DNA from: an uncultured Actinomycetes bacterium | Lineage (GTDB): Bacteria > Actinomycetota > Actinomycetes > Nanopelagicales > Nanopelagicaceae | Direction of reading: 5' to 3' | Assembly (NCBI GenBank): GCA_903820565.1 | Contig: CAIJHZ010000031.1 | Span: 1 to 10,068, forward strand | DNA: 10,068 nucleotides | In this document: positions 7,275-10,068 of the stretch, in pieces | How positions within the stretch are numbered: the stretch's first letter is position 1 | Layout of the letters: each line of letters begins with the position of its first letter | Position numbers and translations under genes: made by a program | Notes under the pieces: model-generated | The model's database searches: none | The model's input: the letters and a program-made list of their open reading frames with translations, nothing else | Told to the model about the DNA's origin: nothing

Positions 7275-8396
7275 CTAGATTGTTATTTCTCGCACGATTC
7301 GATCTGCGATCAAGCGGCCCGTAGGGGTCAGTAAGACGCGATCTTCATGTAGTTCAACAAAACCGTTATGGCGATACTCAGCTAAAACCTCAAGTGCATG
7401 AGGCTGAAGGAGTGCAATCTCTAGGCCTTCTCGCATACGAATACCAAGCAGAATCGCCTCATCCTTCATCTGATCAACTGTTAGTTGTTCGCTCTCTAAA
7501 ATCGGTGACTCCCCCGCAAATAGCTTTTGTTTATACGTTGTTGGGTGCTTTAGATTCCAGAAACGTTTGCCGTCAACATGTGAATGAGCACCAGGTCCAA
7601 GACCCCACCAGTTCTTGTTCTGCCAATACGCGATGTTGTGGCGGCACTCATGTCCTGGCTTAGACCAGTTTGATAGTTCGTACCAAGTAAGCCCTGCTTC
7701 TTCACACATCTGATCAACTAATAAATACATATCTGCCATCAAGTCATCGTTAGGCATAGTCAGATCACCGCGCTTGATCTGTGCTGCAAGCTTTGTTCCG
7801 GTTTCAACAATTAATGCATAGGCGCTTATGTGGTCGATATCTAGAGCTAAAGCTGCGCTGACTGTTTCTCGCCAATCATCTAAAGATTCACCTGGTGTTC
7901 CATAAATTAGATCAACGCTAATTGATTTAAACCCTGCGCTGCGGGCCATTGAGATTGCTTTTTCCACATTTGCAGGATTATGCGTTCGATCAAGTGCTGC
8001 AAGAACATGAGGCTTTGCGGATTGCATTCCAAAAGAAATGCGATTGAAACCTACTTCTAGATAACGAGACAACTTCTCTGCAGTTACTGAATCTGGGTTT
8101 GCCTCTAGTGTGATCTCACAATCGGGTGCTAAACCATTACGCACCTTGATTGCACTTATTACCCGACCTAAATCATCAGCTGGCAATAACGATGGCGTTC
8201 CGCCACCAAAGAAAATAGTGGGTACGGCATTGGTTGGTGCAGTTTCTAATTCGCATAAGACCGCATCGATGTAGTCGTTGCTAACGATTTCTAGGGTTGC
8301 ACCATCTTGGAGTTCGCTAGGGGTGTACGTGTTGAAGTCGCAGTAGCCGCAGCGCTTTATGCAGTACGGGATATGAACGTAGAAAGAGAGCATCAT
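7275..8396 (-). CDS. hemW: Radical SAM family heme chaperone HemW
   Basis: A 373-residue member of the HemN-like radical-SAM family in the HemW subgroup. HemW proteins bind heme and deliver it to haem proteins, and were long annotated as oxygen-independent coproporphyrinogen III oxidase. The [4Fe-4S]/SAM motif is C12-x3-C16-x2-C19 within YVHIPYCIKRCGYCDF, with the adjacent cysteine absent as usual in HemW. Further family blocks are FFGGGTPSLL (62-71), EITLEANPDS (94-103), RISFGMQS (119-126), VDLIYGTPGES (161-171), YELSNWSKPG (239-248) and HNIAYW with GLGPGAHS (253-272). The C-terminal HemN domain follows. The first ATG (8394-8396) overlaps the lepA stop as ATGA; the second ATG directly after it is an equally good start, with AGCAGGG just upstream. 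The lepA-hemW order is conserved in actinobacteria. A true coproporphyrinogen oxidase role is less likely, because the visible N-terminus matches HemW rather than HemN. Confidence 0.95.
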   Translation of the reverse strand: MMLSFYVHIPYCIKRCGYCDFNTYTPSELQDGATLEIVSNDYIDAVLCELETAPTNAVPTIFFGGGTPSLLPADDLGRVISAIKVRNGLAPDCEITLEANPDSVTAEKLSRYLEVGFNRISFGMQSAKPHVLAALDRTHNPANVEKAISMARSAGFKSISVDLIYGTPGESLDDWRETVSAALALDIDHISAYALIVETGTKLAAQIKRGDLTMPNDDLMADMYLLVDQMCEEAGLTWYELSNWSKPGHECRHNIAYWQNKNWWGLGPGAHSHVDGKRFWNLKHPTTYKQKLFAGESPILESEQLTVDQMKDEAILLGIRMREGLEIALLQPHALEVLAEYRHNGFVELHEDRVLLTPTGRLIADRIVREITI

Positions 8397-10068
8397 TGCC
8401 CTGCTTTACGCGCAGCCTTGATCTGTTCGATATCGGCATCAGTGGCAAGGGCCGCAACGAAGGCTTCTTGCGGAACTTCAACGCGTCCCACCATCTTCAT
8501 GCGCTTCTTACCTTCTTTTTGCTTTTCTAAAAGCTTACGCTTACGTGAAATATCTCCACCGTAACACTTAGCCAAAACATCTTTACGGATCGCGCGAATA
8601 CTTTCGCGAGCAATGATGCGCGCACCAATTGCTGCCTGAATAGGAACTTCGAACTGCTGACGAGGAATTAGTTCGCGCAACTTGCCGGTCATCATTACTC
8701 CATAGGCATAGGCCTTATCGCGGTGAACAATTGCACTAAAGGCATCAACGGCTTCACCTTGCAACAAGATATCGACCTTCACCAAGTTGCCTTCGGCTTC
8801 GCCCTTTTCTTCGTAATCTAAAGATGCATAACCCTTTGTGCGACTCTTTAATTGATCGAAGAAGTCAAAGACGATTTCGGCCAATGGCAGGTCATAACGG
8901 ATTTCAACACGATCTTCAGAGATGTAATCCATACCAAGAAGCACTCCACGGCGATCTTGGCATAACTCCATGATGGTTCCGATGTAGTCAGAAGGAGCAA
9001 GAATTGTAGATTTAACAATTGGTTCAAAAACTGCAGCAACCTTGCCATCTGGAAATTCAGATGGATTAGTTACTCGTACTGATTTTCCGTCATCTAGCGT
9101 TACGTTGTAAACAACGTTTGGTGCTGTCGAAATAAGGTTTAACTTGTGTTCGCGCTCTAAGCGTTCGCGCACGATTTCCATGTGCAGCAAACCCAAGAAG
9201 CCACAGCGGAAACCAAATCCAAGTGCGGCAGAGCTTTCTGGTTCGTACACAAGTGCAGCGTCATTTAGCTGCAACTTATCTAGTGCTTCGCGAAGAATAG
9301 GAAAGTCAGCACCATCTAATGGGAACAAACCTGAAAAAACCATTGGCTTTGGATCTTTATAGCCCGCAAGGGCGGTCTTAGTTGGGTTGTTATAGGTAGT
9401 AATAGTGTCGCCCACACGAGATTGGCGCACATCTTTTACGCCCGTAATTAAATACCCTACCTCGCCAACGCCAAGACCCTTACCAGCTAGTGGTTCTGGT
9501 GAAATGACACCAACTTCAAGTGCTTCGTGGCGCACACCAGTTGAAAACATTTGAATCTGTTCGCGCGGTGACAAGTGACCATCAACAACACGAACATAGG
9601 TAACAACACCACGATAGGCGTCATAAACAGAGTCAAAGATCAACGCGCGTGCTGGTGCATTTGGATCTCCAACAGGTGCTGGGATCTGAGCAACGATCTG
9701 GTCCAATAAATCTGCAACACCATCGCCAGTTTTTCCTGAAACGCGAAGGCAATCTTCGGGCTGGCAACCAATTAATCGCGCAAGTTCTGCTGCGAACTTT
9801 TCTGGTTGTGCGTTCGGTAAATCAATTTTATTTAAGACGGGAATAATCGTTAGGTTGTTTTCCATTGCAAGATAAAGGTTTGCAAGGGTTTGTGCTTCAA
9901 TTCCTTGCGCACAATCAACAAGAAGGACAGCGCCTTCGCATGCGGCTAGCGAGCGCGATACTTCGTAGGTGAAGTCAACGTGACCAGGTGTGTCGATCAT
10001 GTTCAAGATGTATTCGCCGCCATCTAGAGATGATCTCCATGGCAATCGAACAGCTTGCGATTTAATAG
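8393..10068 (-). CDS. lepA: Elongation factor 4 (LepA), partial, N-terminus beyond right edge
   Basis: Ribosome-associated translational GTPase, reported to back-translocate or remodel stalled ribosomes and to help 30S biogenesis. The frame is open to the right edge: the first readable residues are IKSQAVRLPW, so the true start lies outside and about 60-70 residues are missing, including the P-loop and most of switch I. Visible GTPase motifs are DTPGH (G3, 9980-9994), NKID (G4, 9821-9832) and SGKTG (G5). The EF-Tu-like domain 2 follows (RVVDGHLSPREQIQMFSTG). Then come the EF-G III/V-like domains, with GLFPLDGADF and ALGFGFRCGFLGLLHMEI. The LepA-specific C-terminal domain ends with KCYGGDISRKRKLLEKQKEGKK. 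About 557 residues are present. The last codons overlap the hemW ATG by 4 nt. A TTG codon at 10043-10045 is internal leucine, not a start. Confidence 0.97.
   Translation of the reverse strand, partial: IKSQAVRLPWRSSLDGGEYILNMIDTPGHVDFTYEVSRSLAACEGAVLLVDCAQGIEAQTLANLYLAMENNLTIIPVLNKIDLPNAQPEKFAAELARLIGCQPEDCLRVSGKTGDGVADLLDQIVAQIPAPVGDPNAPARALIFDSVYDAYRGVVTYVRVVDGHLSPREQIQMFSTGVRHEALEVGVISPEPLAGKGLGVGEVGYLITGVKDVRQSRVGDTITTYNNPTKTALAGYKDPKPMVFSGLFPLDGADFPILREALDKLQLNDAALVYEPESSAALGFGFRCGFLGLLHMEIVRERLEREHKLNLISTAPNVVYNVTLDDGKSVRVTNPSEFPDGKVAAVFEPIVKSTILAPSDYIGTIMELCQDRRGVLLGMDYISEDRVEIRYDLPLAEIVFDFFDQLKSRTKGYASLDYEEKGEAEGNLVKVDILLQGEAVDAFSAIVHRDKAYAYGVMMTGKLRELIPRQQFEVPIQAAIGARIIARESIRAIRKDVLAKCYGGDISRKRKLLEKQKEGKKRMKMVGRVEVPQEAFVAALATDADIEQIKAARKAGQ

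Noticed and set aside
7253..7278. CTAGTACTC (minus strand, 7270-7278) just before hrcA resembles a CIRCE half-site TTAGCACTC.
   Set aside because: Two of nine bases differ and the second half-site after a 9-base spacer (ATGTCATCA against GAGTGCTAA) matches at only about four positions. It also contains the hemW stop codon, so chance is the simpler explanation.
8588..8606. Short inverted repeat TCGCG...CGCGA inside lepA, suggesting a hairpin.
   Set aside because: It lies in the middle of conserved LepA coding sequence, the stem is short with no following T-run, and arginine/isoleucine codons explain the bases.
10043..10045. TTG codon that could be taken as the start of a 550-residue LepA.
   Set aside because: The frame continues upstream as IKSQAVR followed by LPW, matching the conserved internal LepA sequence, so the codon is an internal leucine and the gene runs off the window.

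Overview
The window looks like a core-genome segment from a streamlined, AT-leaning actinobacterium. The gene order lepA-hemW-hrcA-dnaJ2-rsmE-HIT-phoH-ybeY-CNNM/CBS is the actinobacterial arrangement. Several proteins also carry actinobacterial-style details: the WMD.PG.TDVLSFPMD stretch of YbeY, the WPPG end of the HIT protein, and a fumarylacetoacetate-hydrolase gene directly in front of gltX. Near-zero intergenic space with base composition below 50% GC (by eye) fits small-genome aquatic lineages such as freshwater acI/Nanopelagicales. That placement is inference, not proof.

Every gene is on the minus strand, so transcription runs from the right edge to the left. In that order they are: lepA (N-terminus cut by the right edge), hemW, hrcA, dnaJ, rsmE, a HIT-family hydrolase, a PhoH-like ATPase, ybeY, a CNNM/CBS membrane protein, an FAH-family hydrolase, and gltX (C-terminus cut by the left edge). 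The only non-coding bases lie in four short gaps of 14, 4, 18 and 15 nt. All other junctions abut or overlap by 1-4 nt. I see no terminator, internal promoter, RNA gene, repeat, mobile element or CRISPR, and no gene-free stretch above 300 bases.

The genes fall into linked tasks. LepA acts on elongating or assembling ribosomes. RsmE methylates 16S rRNA, and YbeY with its PhoH partner is associated with 16S rRNA processing and RNA quality control. HrcA and DnaJ belong to the heat-shock/chaperone system. HemW is a heme-handling radical-SAM-family protein. The FAH-gltX pair at the left is a separate actinobacterial block that here directly follows the CNNM gene, where era/recO would be expected in many relatives.

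The most notable observation is HrcA: it is an intact ORF but only about 242 residues long, lacking roughly 90 residues from the middle of its effector/dimerisation region. I found no wholly new multi-gene system.
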